From Deltaproteobacteria bacterium (GTDB lineage: Bacteria; Desulfobacterota; Desulfobacteria; Desulfobacterales; ETH-SRB1): 14,161 bases of DNA. The position numbers and the translations under genes are program-made. Of this stretch, positions 7,084-14,152 are shown piece after piece. Each line of letters opens with the position of its first letter. Within the stretch, counting starts at the first letter, position 1. The DNA is taken from the NCBI GenBank assembly GCA_030262795.1, contig JAJSZO010000045.1, positions 1-14,161 of the forward strand, read 5' to 3'. Under the pieces are notes generated by a model, which made no database searches, was not told the DNA's origin, and worked only from the letters and a program-made list of their open reading frames with translations.

Positions 7084-7545
7084 TTACCTTGTATCGTTTG
7101 TAGGGGCAGGTTTCAAACCCGCCCCTACTCCTTTTTTTTCTTCTTTTAGTGCAATGCATATGCTGTCAAGAATTCCATTTATAAAAGCACCTGATTCTTC
7201 GGTACCAAATTTTTTTCCTATATCAATAGCCTCATTAATAGATACCTTTGATGGAATATCACTGCAGAAAAGCATCTCATATACAGCAATTCTTATAATA
7301 TTTTTGTCAACAATGGCCATGCGGCTGATTTTCCAATTACTGGAAAAGCGCTCAACTACCGAGTCAATTTCAGGCCTGGCCTTAACAACACCATTGACCA
7401 GTCTAAAAAAGAAGGATAAATCTTTTTTTGAGGTCACAAAATTCTCACAAAAAAGTTTAACTGCTTCTTTTGAGTCATTCTGACTCATATCCATATAAAA
7501 GAGAGCCTGTAAGGCAAGTTCCCTTGCCTTGCGTCGGTTTATCAT
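7084..7545 (-). CDS. nusB: Transcription antitermination factor NusB
   Basis: NusB binds boxA RNA together with S10 (NusE) and helps RNA polymerase pass terminators, mainly in rRNA operons. The 153 residues begin with RRKARELALQALF, as is usual for NusB, and continue with an all-helical pattern ending in the conserved SKVSINEAIDIGKKFG and FINGILDSI segments. The start ATG 7545 comes three bases after the ribH stop with no clear ribosome site of its own, suggesting translational coupling. The family core ends around residue 135; the last codons (from about GVGAGLKPAP) are written by a palindromic repeat at 7100-7128 and are probably an acquired tail. The ribH-nusB order is common in bacteria. 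Confidence 0.95.
   Translation of the reverse strand: MINRRKARELALQALFYMDMSQNDSKEAVKLFCENFVTSKKDLSFFFRLVNGVVKARPEIDSVVERFSSNWKISRMAIVDKNIIRIAVYEMLFCSDIPSKVSINEAIDIGKKFGTEESGAFINGILDSICIALKEEKKGVGAGLKPAPTNDTR
7100..7128. repeat. 29-bp palindromic repeat inside the 3' end of nusB
   Basis: The arms GTAGGGGCAGGTTT and AAACCCGCCCCTAC are reverse complements with one mismatch and a one-base centre. Read on either strand the frame gives a GAG(F/L)KPAPT-like peptide, which I recognise from memory as a common dispersed repeat in many bacterial genomes. On the plus strand it is followed by T8, resembling an antisense-direction intrinsic terminator; on the minus strand, along nusB, no U tract follows. 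Confidence 0.75.
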
Positions 7546-7548
7546 ATT

Positions 7549-8022
7549 TTATGCGTTATCAACCGCTTCAATCAGATTAGCCATTTCTATGGCACTTAAT
7601 GCCGCACTCCATCCTTTGTTGCCGGATTTCATGCCGGAACGTTCTATGGCCTGTTCGATTGTATCTGTAGTTATAACTCCGAATATTACAGGAATTCCGT
7701 ATTCCAGGCTGACCATTGCAACGCCTTTAGTTACTTCGGCACTTACATAATCAAAATGCGAGGTCGCTCCACGAATCACGGCACCAAGACATATAACGGC
7801 ATTATAACGATTTTTTTCTGCTAATTTTTTCGCAATCAGCGGTATCTCAAAAGCACCGGGCACCTTTATTATTTCAATATCTTTTGTATCAGCACCGGAA
7901 CGCAGCAATGCATCAACTGCACCTTCTGTTAGCTTGCCGGTAACAAAATCATTAAAACGGCTAACCACTATGGCAAATTTTTTCCCTTTGGCAAGAAGTT
8001 TACCTTCTATAACTTTCGGCAT
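7549..8022 (-). CDS. ribH: 6,7-dimethyl-8-ribityllumazine synthase
   Basis: RibH condenses 5-amino-6-ribitylaminouracil from the RibD branch with 3,4-dihydroxy-2-butanone 4-phosphate from RibBA to give lumazine, the substrate of RibE. The 157-residue length is usual. Visible signatures are SRFND (residues 21-25), the substrate-binding VPGAFEIP (54-61), and GAVIRGATSHFDYV with catalytic H89, followed by the phosphate-binding SGMKSGNKG area. An excellent ribosome site (AGGAGG, about seven bases before ATG 8022) sets the start. It lies 16 bases downstream of ribBA and three bases before nusB in one operon. The family forms 60-mer capsids or pentamers; which applies here cannot be told. Confidence 0.97.
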   Translation of the reverse strand: MPKVIEGKLLAKGKKFAIVVSRFNDFVTGKLTEGAVDALLRSGADTKDIEIIKVPGAFEIPLIAKKLAEKNRYNAVICLGAVIRGATSHFDYVSAEVTKGVAMVSLEYGIPVIFGVITTDTIEQAIERSGMKSGNKGWSAALSAIEMANLIEAVDNA

Positions 8023-8038
8023 TTATGTTCCTCCTGAT

Positions 8039-9253
8039 TTATAGTCTTGCATCAACATTAAGCAGATGTCCCATCTTAAGTTTTTTACACTCAAGATAAT
8101 CCTTGTTGTACTCATTAGGCCTTATTTCAATAGGCACCTGTTCAACAATACTCAGACCATATCCATCAAGTCCAACCATTTTTTTAGGATTGTTTGTAAG
8201 CAGCCTCATCTTTCTGACCCCAAGATCAACCAGAATCTGAGCGCCCATGCCGTAATCTCTCATATCAGGCTTGAATCCGAGCTTTTCGTTCGCCTCAACT
8301 GTATCAAGGCCCTGATCCTGAAGCGCGTAAGCTTTTAATTTGTTCACAAGACCAATTCCCCTGCCCTCCTGCCTGATATAAAGAAGCACACCTGCGCCTT
8401 CTTTTTCTATTTGCTCCATTGCTTTATGAAGCTGATCTCCGCAGTCACATCGAAGAGAACCAAATATATCACCAGTCAGGCATTCCGAATGCACTCGAAC
8501 AAGTACCGGTTTTTTCGGATCAATTTCTCCCTTAACGAGGGCAATATGAAGCAGATCATCAACATCATTCTCATATACAATGGCTTTAAACTCCCCTGCA
8601 TATGCGGTAGGTATAGTTGTTTCCGCTACATTACGTACAAAAGATTCCGTACGCATACGGTATTTCACCAGATCTGCAATCGTACATATTCCCAGACCAT
8701 GTTTTTCACTGAATTTCTCAAGAGACGGCATTCTGGCCATAGTACCATCTTCGTCCATTATTTCGCAAATAACACCGGCCGGCTTTAAACCTGCAAGGGA
8801 TGCAAGATCAACAGACCCTTCTGTTTGTCCTGTCCTGACCATAACACCACCTTTTTTTGCTCTTAAGGGGAATATATGTCCCGGCCTGACAAGATCATTA
8901 GCTTTGGCGTCATCCGCAACAGCCGTAAGAATTGTAACAGCACGGTCTGCAGCAGAAATTCCTGTTGTTACACCGCGTCTTGCTTCTATTGATACGGTAA
9001 AACCTGTTTTAAAGGAAGATGTATTGTTGTCAACCATTGGCGGAAGATCAAGGGCATCAAGCATTTCACCTTTCATAGAGAGACAAATCAGTCCCCGTCC
9101 ATATCTCGCCATAAAATTAATGGCTTCAGGAGTAACTGCTTCAGCAGCCATAGTCAGATCACCCTCATTCTCACGGTCTTCATCATCAACAAGGATAACC
9201 ATTCGACCTGCCTTTATCTCCTGAATAGCTTCTTCAATACTAATAATTGACAT
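8039..9253 (-). CDS. ribBA: Bifunctional 3,4-dihydroxy-2-butanone 4-phosphate synthase / GTP cyclohydrolase II
   Basis: This 404-residue fusion provides both entry reactions of riboflavin synthesis. The N-terminal half (about 1-200) is the butanone-phosphate synthase, with DDEDRENEGD (23-32), VTTGISAADR (95-104) and RPGHIFPLRA (123-132). The C-terminal half (about 206-404) is GTP cyclohydrolase II, with zinc ligands C258, C269 and C271, and RQEGRGIGL (294-302). Both domains look complete. One oddity is that the usual GHTEA motif of the synthase half reads GQTEG, with Gln at residue 143 where E. coli RibB has the metal-binding His153. The start ATG 9253 has AGGAGA ten bases upstream. A long inverted repeat (9282-9359) fills the gap to ribE. 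No FMN riboswitch was seen upstream. Confidence 0.96.
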   Translation of the reverse strand: MSIISIEEAIQEIKAGRMVILVDDEDRENEGDLTMAAEAVTPEAINFMARYGRGLICLSMKGEMLDALDLPPMVDNNTSSFKTGFTVSIEARRGVTTGISAADRAVTILTAVADDAKANDLVRPGHIFPLRAKKGGVMVRTGQTEGSVDLASLAGLKPAGVICEIMDEDGTMARMPSLEKFSEKHGLGICTIADLVKYRMRTESFVRNVAETTIPTAYAGEFKAIVYENDVDDLLHIALVKGEIDPKKPVLVRVHSECLTGDIFGSLRCDCGDQLHKAMEQIEKEGAGVLLYIRQEGRGIGLVNKLKAYALQDQGLDTVEANEKLGFKPDMRDYGMGAQILVDLGVRKMRLLTNNPKKMVGLDGYGLSIVEQVPIEIRPNEYNKDYLECKKLKMGHLLNVDARL

Positions 9254-9281
9254 TTTTCTAATATCTCCTGTTCACGGTTAT

Positions 9282-9359
9282 ACCTAAGTTGAGCGATTTT
9301 TGGCTCAATCTGCACTGATCTCTTGCGCATTTCTTCCCCCAAAATCGCTCAACTTAGGT
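9282..9359. repeat. 19-bp perfect inverted repeat between ribE and ribBA
   Basis: ACCTAAGTTGAGCGATTTT at 9282-9300 is exactly complementary to 9341-9359, with 40 bases between. The outermost base reaches the ribE stop codon, and the inner edge of the left arm contains a second possible pairing: TTGAGC (9289-9294) with GCTCAA (9303-9308). The transcript can therefore form either one long stem or a short local hairpin, just 12-14 bases upstream of the ribBA ribosome site. It may be a small mobile repeat or a regulatory fold. Confidence 0.8.
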
Positions 9360-10030
9360 TATAGAAAACCGGATTTTGCCAGAAATTGCTTATCAATCAA
9401 TGATTTCTTAGATGATTTTTTCGATTTTTGTTCTTCATAATCATCATTTATTATAAAACGTTCAACATATTTTCCTATCAGATCCGTTTCAAGATTAACA
9501 TAATCTCCAATCTTTTTAAAGCCTAAGTTAGTCAGCTTTGCACTATGAGGGATTATACTCACCTCAAAACTTGTCTTATCGCAATTATTTATGGTAAGGC
9601 TGATACCATCTACTGAGATTGATCCCTTTCTGATCATATAGATAGATAAGGATTCAGTCACCTCAAGCGTAATTATTACAGCATTCCCTGATGTCGTTAT
9701 GTTTTTTATTGAGCCTATTCCATCTATATGTCCTGAAACAAGGTGTCCGTCTATACGATCGGAAAGGCGTAGCGCGCGCTCAAGATTAACCCGATCTCCA
9801 ATCTTTGCTTTTCCGAATGTTGTTTTAGAAAGGGTTTCAGGAGACACATCAGCCTCAAAACTTTTTCCGCTAATCTCAACAGCCGTTAGACAGGCACCGT
9901 TAACTGCAATGCTGTCTCCTGTTTTAGTTTGGTCAAGAGGGTAATCAGCATTAACGGTTAAGCGCTTACCCTGTCCTGAAGAACGAATCGTTGTAATAGT
10001 GCCAAGCCCTTCTATTATCCCTGTAAACAT
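9359..10030 (-). CDS. ribE: Riboflavin synthase, alpha chain
   Basis: RibE dismutates two molecules of 6,7-dimethyl-8-ribityllumazine to riboflavin plus the aminouracil that returns to RibH. The 223 residues contain two lumazine-binding repeats: about 1-97 (MFTGIIEGLG start, GDSIAVNGACLTAV) and 98-195 (VSGHIDG, then GSISVDGISLTI). The start is ATG 10030, chosen because every family member begins near MFTGI and because GAGG lies five bases upstream; the frame is open further back to 10105, but those codons come from repeat sequence. A lysine-rich tail ends in FLAKSGFL. It follows ribD by 49 bases that contain a degenerate tandem repeat. In E. coli the equivalent gene is named ribC. Confidence 0.96.
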   Translation of the reverse strand: MFTGIIEGLGTITTIRSSGQGKRLTVNADYPLDQTKTGDSIAVNGACLTAVEISGKSFEADVSPETLSKTTFGKAKIGDRVNLERALRLSDRIDGHLVSGHIDGIGSIKNITTSGNAVIITLEVTESLSIYMIRKGSISVDGISLTINNCDKTSFEVSIIPHSAKLTNLGFKKIGDYVNLETDLIGKYVERFIINDDYEEQKSKKSSKKSLIDKQFLAKSGFL

Positions 10031-10060
10031 ACAGACCTCATTAACAATGGTCAATTCAGC

Positions 10061-10101
10061 TAACCCTGATTCCTGATCCCTAACCCCCGATCCCTGACCC
10101 A
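10061..10101. repeat. Degenerate tandem repeat at the ribD-ribE junction
   Basis: Two roughly 20-bp units, TAACCCTGATTCCTGATCCC and TAACCCCCGATCCCTGACCC, lie side by side and match with two single-base gaps. The ribD stop codon (10080-10082) and its last seven codons fall inside the array. A related CCTGATCCCC segment lies at the 5' end of ribD (11203-11212). Confidence 0.65.
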
Positions 10102-11189
10102 ACATATCCTTCGATCATTACATCATCCCCGAAACGGCAAACATTTATATTCTTAACTGAAATGCAATGCTTCATCAAATCAGGTCCATGCCCCTTGCAC
10201 ATGGGAATACCATCATCGCCTCCAAGAATTTTTGGAGCATAAAAAAATATCACCTTATCAACTATTCCCGCTGAAAGCGCAGATGCATTAACCCTGCTTC
10301 CACCTTCAATCAGCAGACTTGTTATATCCAACCTCCCGAGATGCACCATAAGTGAAGCAAGATCTATAACGCCGTCCTTCAGCGGAGCTTCAATAACTTT
10401 AGCGCCTTTTTGTTCTATTCTCTTTTTTTTATCCTCTGAAACAGAATCGCAGCTTATTATAATTGTATCGGAATCAGAATTAAGCTGCAATACTCCGGCT
10501 TCTTCAGATATAGAAAGATTGGTATCAAGTATTATTCTAACAGGGTCCAAACCATTCATATCGTCCAAACGGGTGGTCAGGCTGGGATTATCAATTTTAA
10601 CAGTATTAACACCGACCATAATTGCATCCGCGGCATGACGAAGCTTATGGACAAATTTTCTTGATTCTTTACCTGAGACCCATCTGGCGTCACCTGTTCT
10701 GCTTGCAATACGTCCATCCAAAGTGGCGGCACATTTTAAAGTTACAAAGGGACGGCCTGTTTCGACGAATTTTATAAAAGCCTCATTTAGTTTTTTTGCT
10801 TCATTCTCACAAATTCCAAGAGTAACATCTATATCTTTGCTTTTTAAATAATCTATGCCGCCGCCTTTAACATTGGGATTGGGATCTTTCATTGCAACAA
10901 CGACTCTTTTTATACCGGCCTCTGCAATTTTTAAAGTGCATGGTAATGTACGGCCTGTATGATTGCATGGCTCAAGTGTAACATAAAGGGTCCCACCTGC
11001 TGCCGAACTTTCTGCATCATCAATGGCATTGATTTCTGCATGGGCTTCGCCAACAGCTTTATGGTATCCCTTACCAACAACCGTGCCGTCTTTAACAATA
11101 ACAGCTCCGACCATGGGATTCGGTGATGTAAAGCCCAATCCCTTTTCAGCAAGGCCAAGCGCCATTTTCATAAAATAATTATCATCCAC
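10080..11189 (-). CDS. ribD: Bifunctional diaminohydroxyphosphoribosylaminopyrimidine deaminase / uracil reductase
   Basis: RibD carries out the second and third steps from GTP to the ribitylaminouracil. The deaminase half (about 1-145) has HAE at residues 50-52 and zinc ligands C75 and C84 in EPCNHTGRTLPC. The NADPH-dependent reductase half (about 148-360) has TLKCAATLDGRIAS, NTVKIDNPSLTTR and LLIEGGSRVNASAL. I place the start at GTG 11189, because VDDNYFMKMAL then aligns with the E. coli RibD start and puts the catalytic His at position 50 as in E. coli. A longer frame begins at GTG 11222, overlapping the nrdR stop, but its extra eleven residues derive from a CCTGATCCCC-type repeat. AAGGA sits only two bases before GTG 11189, so the ribosome site does not settle the question. 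Confidence 0.93.
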   Translation of the reverse strand: MDDNYFMKMALGLAEKGLGFTSPNPMVGAVIVKDGTVVGKGYHKAVGEAHAEINAIDDAESSAAGGTLYVTLEPCNHTGRTLPCTLKIAEAGIKRVVVAMKDPNPNVKGGGIDYLKSKDIDVTLGICENEAKKLNEAFIKFVETGRPFVTLKCAATLDGRIASRTGDARWVSGKESRKFVHKLRHAADAIMVGVNTVKIDNPSLTTRLDDMNGLDPVRIILDTNLSISEEAGVLQLNSDSDTIIISCDSVSEDKKKRIEQKGAKVIEAPLKDGVIDLASLMVHLGRLDITSLLIEGGSRVNASALSAGIVDKVIFFYAPKILGGDDGIPMCKGHGPDLMKHCISVKNINVCRFGDDVMIEGYVGSGIGG

Positions 11190-11218
11190 GTTCCTTATTA
11201 TCCCTGATCCCCTGCTGT

Positions 11219-11668
11219 TCACTTAGCAAGGTTCTTCAGTTCAAAAACAAAATCATTTACATCCTTGAATTCTCTGTAAACTGATGCAAACCTGACATAT
11301 GCGACATCATCTATTTCGTGAAGCTTTGCCATGATCTTTTCGCCGATAATTGATGAAGGGATTTCTTTTTTTCCTGTTTCTCTGAGATCACGCTCCAGAT
11401 TATCTATAAATTCTTCAATGACATTAATGCTGATGTTACGTTTTTCGCAGGCTCTTTTTATGCCGGCAGTTATCTTATCCCGATTGAAGGCCTCTCGACG
11501 TCCATCCTTCTTGATAATCATAATAGGGATTTCTTCAATATGTTCGTAAGTAGTAAAACGCCTGCCACATTCAATACACTCTCTGCGTCTTCGTATTACA
11601 TTTTCATTTCCGCTTAATCTGGAATCTATGACCTTGTTGTTAATTTTTCTACAAAATGGACACTTCAT
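11219..11668 (-). CDS. nrdR: Transcriptional repressor NrdR
   Basis: NrdR senses ATP and dATP and represses ribonucleotide reductase genes through NrdR boxes. The 149-residue protein shows the two defining parts: an N-terminal zinc ribbon with C3, C6, C31 and C34 (CPFC and CIEC, with VIDSRLS and RRRRECIECGRRFTTYE) and an ATP-cone domain from about residue 48 to 138 (IIKKDGRREAFNRDKI through VAYVRFASVYREF). Length and order are standard. The start ATG 11668 overlaps the deaminase stop by four bases (ATGA) and has AGGGA upstream. No reductase gene is in the window, so its targets are elsewhere. Confidence 0.97.
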   Translation of the reverse strand: MKCPFCRKINNKVIDSRLSGNENVIRRRRECIECGRRFTTYEHIEEIPIMIIKKDGRREAFNRDKITAGIKRACEKRNISINVIEEFIDNLERDLRETGKKEIPSSIIGEKIMAKLHEIDDVAYVRFASVYREFKDVNDFVFELKNLAK

Positions 11669-12156
11669 GAATTTTCCCTGTAATTACTTTCATCTAAGGT
11701 GACACAAAGTTTCTTGATTTTAATACCTGCTTCACCCAATAGATCCATGGCTAAAGAATCCGCATATCCCGAACCATAATAGATAGCTCTAATGCCGGCA
11801 TTGATAATCATTTTAGCGCATATAGAACAAGGCTGATTTGTACAGAAAAGCGATGCATCCTTTATAGAAACGCCATGGAGTGCAGCCTGAATAATAGCAT
11901 TCTGCTCCGCGTGGATGCCTCGACACAGCTCATGCCTTTCACCGGATGCGATATTCAATTCTTCACGAAGACAACCAATGTCAAGACAATGTTTAATACC
12001 GGTTGGAGCGCCATTATATCCAGTTGTCAGTATTCTTTTATCCTTAACGAGCAAAGCGCCAACTGCTCGTCTGCGACATGTTGAACGTTTTGCCACAAGG
12101 TGGGCAATATCCATAAAATAGGTTTCCCATGAAGGCCGCGTATAATTATCTGACAT
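11665..12156 (-). CDS. Deoxycytidylate (dCMP) deaminase
   Basis: This zinc enzyme converts dCMP to dUMP for thymidylate synthesis. The 163 residues contain RPSWETYFMDIAHLVAKRS at the start, TGYNGAPTG (45-53), the catalytic HAE at 82-84 within GIHAEQNA, and the zinc cysteines C110 and C113 in QPCSIC. Extra cysteines near 57-62 and 78 fit the second zinc site of this family. The start ATG 12156 lies 27 bases after the glyA stop and has no good ribosome site nearby (AGAGG is about 24 bases away), so expression may depend on glyA translation. Its stop overlaps the nrdR start. Relatives are called comEB in Bacillus; I leave the symbol empty because that name is lineage-specific. Confidence 0.94.
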   Translation of the reverse strand: MSDNYTRPSWETYFMDIAHLVAKRSTCRRRAVGALLVKDKRILTTGYNGAPTGIKHCLDIGCLREELNIASGERHELCRGIHAEQNAIIQAALHGVSIKDASLFCTNQPCSICAKMIINAGIRAIYYGSGYADSLAMDLLGEAGIKIKKLCVTLDESNYRENS

Positions 12157-12183
12157 TTTAGTAATCAGCTTAAACTACTACCT

Positions 12184-13428
12184 CTAATAGTGGTTAATCG
12201 GAAAGTTATTACAAAGTTCGCGGCTCTTCTGCCTGGCGGCACTAATAACCTTGTCATTATTATGATTTTTGAGTACATCAACAATGATTTTCGCAATAAT
12301 TTCCATCTCAGGTTCTTTCATGCCTCTTGTAGTTATAACAGGTGTGCCTATTCTTATACCACTTGTTACAAAAGGACTTAACTTTTCAAAAGGTATGGAA
12401 TTTTTGTTAACTGTAATACCCGCCCGGCCTAAAACTGCTTCAGCATCTTTTCCAGTGATATCAAGATTTCTCAAATCTGCAAGCATCATGTGGTTATCTG
12501 TGCCGTCAGATATAAGCTTTACACCGCTTTTTATCAAATTTTCTGCAAGAGTTTTTGCATTGTTTACTACATTAATCTGATACGTCCTGAAAGATTCGGC
12601 AATGGCTTCCTTGAAAGCAACTGCTTTGGCCGCAATGACATGCATCAGTGGTCCACCTTGTATTCCCGGAAAAATTTGTTTGTCCAACTTAGTGCTGTAA
12701 TCCGACTTGGCTAATATTAACCCGCCTCTGGGTCCTCTGAGAGTTTTGTGGGTTGTGGAAGTTACAACATCTGCAAATGGGACAGGAGATGGATGAACAC
12801 CAGCTGCTATCAATCCGGCTATATGAGCCATATCTACAACAAGATAAGCGCCAACTGATTCGGAAATTTCAGCAAATTTTTCAAAATCTATTATACGCGG
12901 ATAGGCACTTGCTCCGGCAACAATCATCTTGGGTTTATGTTTTTTCGCCAACAAAGCTATTTCTTCATAGTCAATTCTTCCGGTATCTTTTTTTACTCCA
13001 TAGTGAACAAAATTATAAAGTCTGCCTGAAAAACTTACCGGACTTCCGTGAGTAAGATGGCCGCCATGAGAAAGAGCCATACCAAGAACGGTATCACCTG
13101 TATTTAAAAGTGCAAAATATACCGCCATATTGGCCTGGGAGCCTGAATGGGGCTGGACATTTGCATACGCCGCGTTAAAAAGTCTCTTTGCTCTTTTGAT
13201 GGCCAGTCTTTCGGCAATATCAACGTATTCACAGCCTCCATAATAGCGTTTATCCGGATATCCTTCAGCATATTTATTTGTTAGCACACTGCCCTGAACA
13301 GCCATAACCGCCCGGCTTGCAATATTCTCTGAGGCTATAAGTTCCAACGTGTTGCTCTGCCTGTCAATCTCCTTTGCAATTGCATCTGCAATATCAGGAT
13401 CTATATTTGAAATATCTTTTAAATCCAA
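12184..13428 (-). CDS. glyA: Serine hydroxymethyltransferase
   Basis: GlyA uses pyridoxal phosphate to move the serine hydroxymethyl group to tetrahydrofolate, giving glycine and methylene-tetrahydrofolate for purine and thymidylate synthesis. The 414 residues include LELIASENIAS (28-38), YAEGYPDKRYYGG (53-65), SHGGHLTHGS (120-129), DMAHIAGLIAAG (199-210) and TTHKTLRGPRGG (225-236), in which K228 binds the cofactor. Length is normal. The start is TTG 13428, with AAGGAA about six bases upstream; no upstream ATG fits. It is followed by dCMP deaminase after 27 bases, which makes sense because both feed thymidylate synthesis. A 169-base gap with repeats separates it from rpiB, so it may have its own promoter, though I could not identify one. 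Confidence 0.97.
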   Translation of the reverse strand: MDLKDISNIDPDIADAIAKEIDRQSNTLELIASENIASRAVMAVQGSVLTNKYAEGYPDKRYYGGCEYVDIAERLAIKRAKRLFNAAYANVQPHSGSQANMAVYFALLNTGDTVLGMALSHGGHLTHGSPVSFSGRLYNFVHYGVKKDTGRIDYEEIALLAKKHKPKMIVAGASAYPRIIDFEKFAEISESVGAYLVVDMAHIAGLIAAGVHPSPVPFADVVTSTTHKTLRGPRGGLILAKSDYSTKLDKQIFPGIQGGPLMHVIAAKAVAFKEAIAESFRTYQINVVNNAKTLAENLIKSGVKLISDGTDNHMMLADLRNLDITGKDAEAVLGRAGITVNKNSIPFEKLSPFVTSGIRIGTPVITTRGMKEPEMEIIAKIIVDVLKNHNNDKVISAARQKSRELCNNFPINHY

Positions 13429-13448
13429 TTATTATTCCTTATTTATTC

Positions 13449-13518
13449 GTCCACTAATTACACGAATTTACACTAAATAGAAACTAATGGTTAGTGCTAC
13501 TTCGTGTAATTGGTGGAC
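13449..13518. repeat. Imperfect long inverted repeat between rpiB and glyA
   Basis: GTCCACTAATTACACGAA (13449-13466) and TTCGTGTAATTGGTGGAC (13501-13518) pair with one mismatch, and the pairing continues inward over ten more positions, seven of them matching, to leave a 14-base loop. Each arm is itself built of short units such as TTAGTGTAAA, TTCGTGTAA and TTAGTGGAC. It resembles dispersed repeats common in deltaproteobacterial genomes (from memory). It may also fold in the rpiB-glyA transcript. Confidence 0.7.
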
Positions 13519-13554
13519 AAATTAATGTTTTTTATTCGATTTTAAAGTAATTTA

Positions 13555-13597
13555 AATAGCGAAGCGACATCATTATTCGACGTTCGATGTTGGACGT
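13555..13597. repeat. Degenerate repeat just after the rpiB stop codon
   Basis: On the minus strand the bases directly after the rpiB stop read ACGTCCAACATCGAACGTCG, then ATGATGTCGCTTCGC. The units GAACGTCC, AACATC and GAACGTCG repeat one another. This style of short degenerate repeat is familiar from noncoding DNA of this bacterial group. No terminator-like T run follows. Confidence 0.45.
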
Positions 13598-14059
13598 TCA
13601 TCTTTTAATTTGTTCTATCCGGTCAAACTTTTCTATTCTGAGTTGATGTCGTCCGCCTTCAAATGGTGTTTCAATCCATGCTTCAAGCATTGCAAAGGCA
13701 AGAGCTTCTCCTGTAACACGCCCCCCTATTACCAATATATTGGAATCATTGTGCCGCCTACTCATAATAGCTGCAAAAAGACCGCTGCAAAGCGCGGCTC
13801 TCACATGCTGGAATCTATTTGCAACCATAGACATTCCTATTCCAGTTCCGCAAAGCAGTATTCCTCGTTCATATTTTCCCTCTGAAACGGCTGAGGCAAC
13901 CTTGATTCCAAAATCCGTATAATCTACTGAATCCTCACTATCAGTGCCCACATCTTCAATATCAACGCCGTTTTCAATGATACAAGCCTTGATCTTTTCT
14001 TTCAAATGATAAGCAGCATGATCACAGCCTATAATGACAGGTGTTTTGTTTTTATACAT
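13598..14059 (-). CDS. rpiB: Ribose 5-phosphate isomerase B
   Basis: RpiB interconverts ribulose 5-phosphate and ribose 5-phosphate in the non-oxidative pentose phosphate route; ribulose 5-phosphate is also the substrate of RibBA. The 153-residue protein has IIGCDHAAYHLK (9-20, D13-H14), DVGTDSEDSVDYTDFG, the catalytic cysteine C70 in LLCGTGIGMS, the conserved SRRHNDSNILV (100-110) with H103, and the closing ETPFEGGRHQLRI. This fits the RpiB/LacAB family, with RpiB preferred because of the neighbours. The start ATG 14059 has only a distant AAGG upstream. It is the first gene of the minus-strand cluster that is visible here. Confidence 0.95.
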   Translation of the reverse strand: MYKNKTPVIIGCDHAAYHLKEKIKACIIENGVDIEDVGTDSEDSVDYTDFGIKVASAVSEGKYERGILLCGTGIGMSMVANRFQHVRAALCSGLFAAIMSRRHNDSNILVIGGRVTGEALAFAMLEAWIETPFEGGRHQLRIEKFDRIEQIKR

Positions 14060-14099
14060 ATTTTTAATACCTTATCCTTAACCCACCTCCATCTCTACC

Positions 14100-14152
14100 T
14101 TCAGTCTATCAATATATCCGCAAGGGAAAAAATAATATAATCACAGACTGAA
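14100..14152. repeat. Short inverted repeat upstream of rpiB
   Basis: TTCAGTCT (14100-14107) and AGACTGAA (14145-14152) are exact reverse complements 37 bases apart in the 102-base noncoding stretch between rpiB and the right edge. The intervening bases are A+T-rich. It may be an operator or the end of an upstream transcript; nothing coding is visible in this stretch. Confidence 0.35.

Noticed and set aside
7100..7140. Intrinsic terminator for nusB
   Set aside because: The T run follows the palindrome only on the plus strand, opposite to nusB transcription, and is part of nusB lysine and glutamate codons.
8580..9224. 214-codon plus-strand open frame
   Set aside because: It is antisense to ribBA, which has complete catalytic motifs.
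9254..9358. FMN riboswitch or other aptamer before ribBA
   Set aside because: The conserved FMN-element boxes are absent; the gap is mostly the inverted repeat.
10031..10105. 25-codon N-terminal extension of ribE
   Set aside because: The family starts at MFTGI, a good ribosome site precedes ATG 10030, and the extra codons are repeat-derived and overlap ribD.
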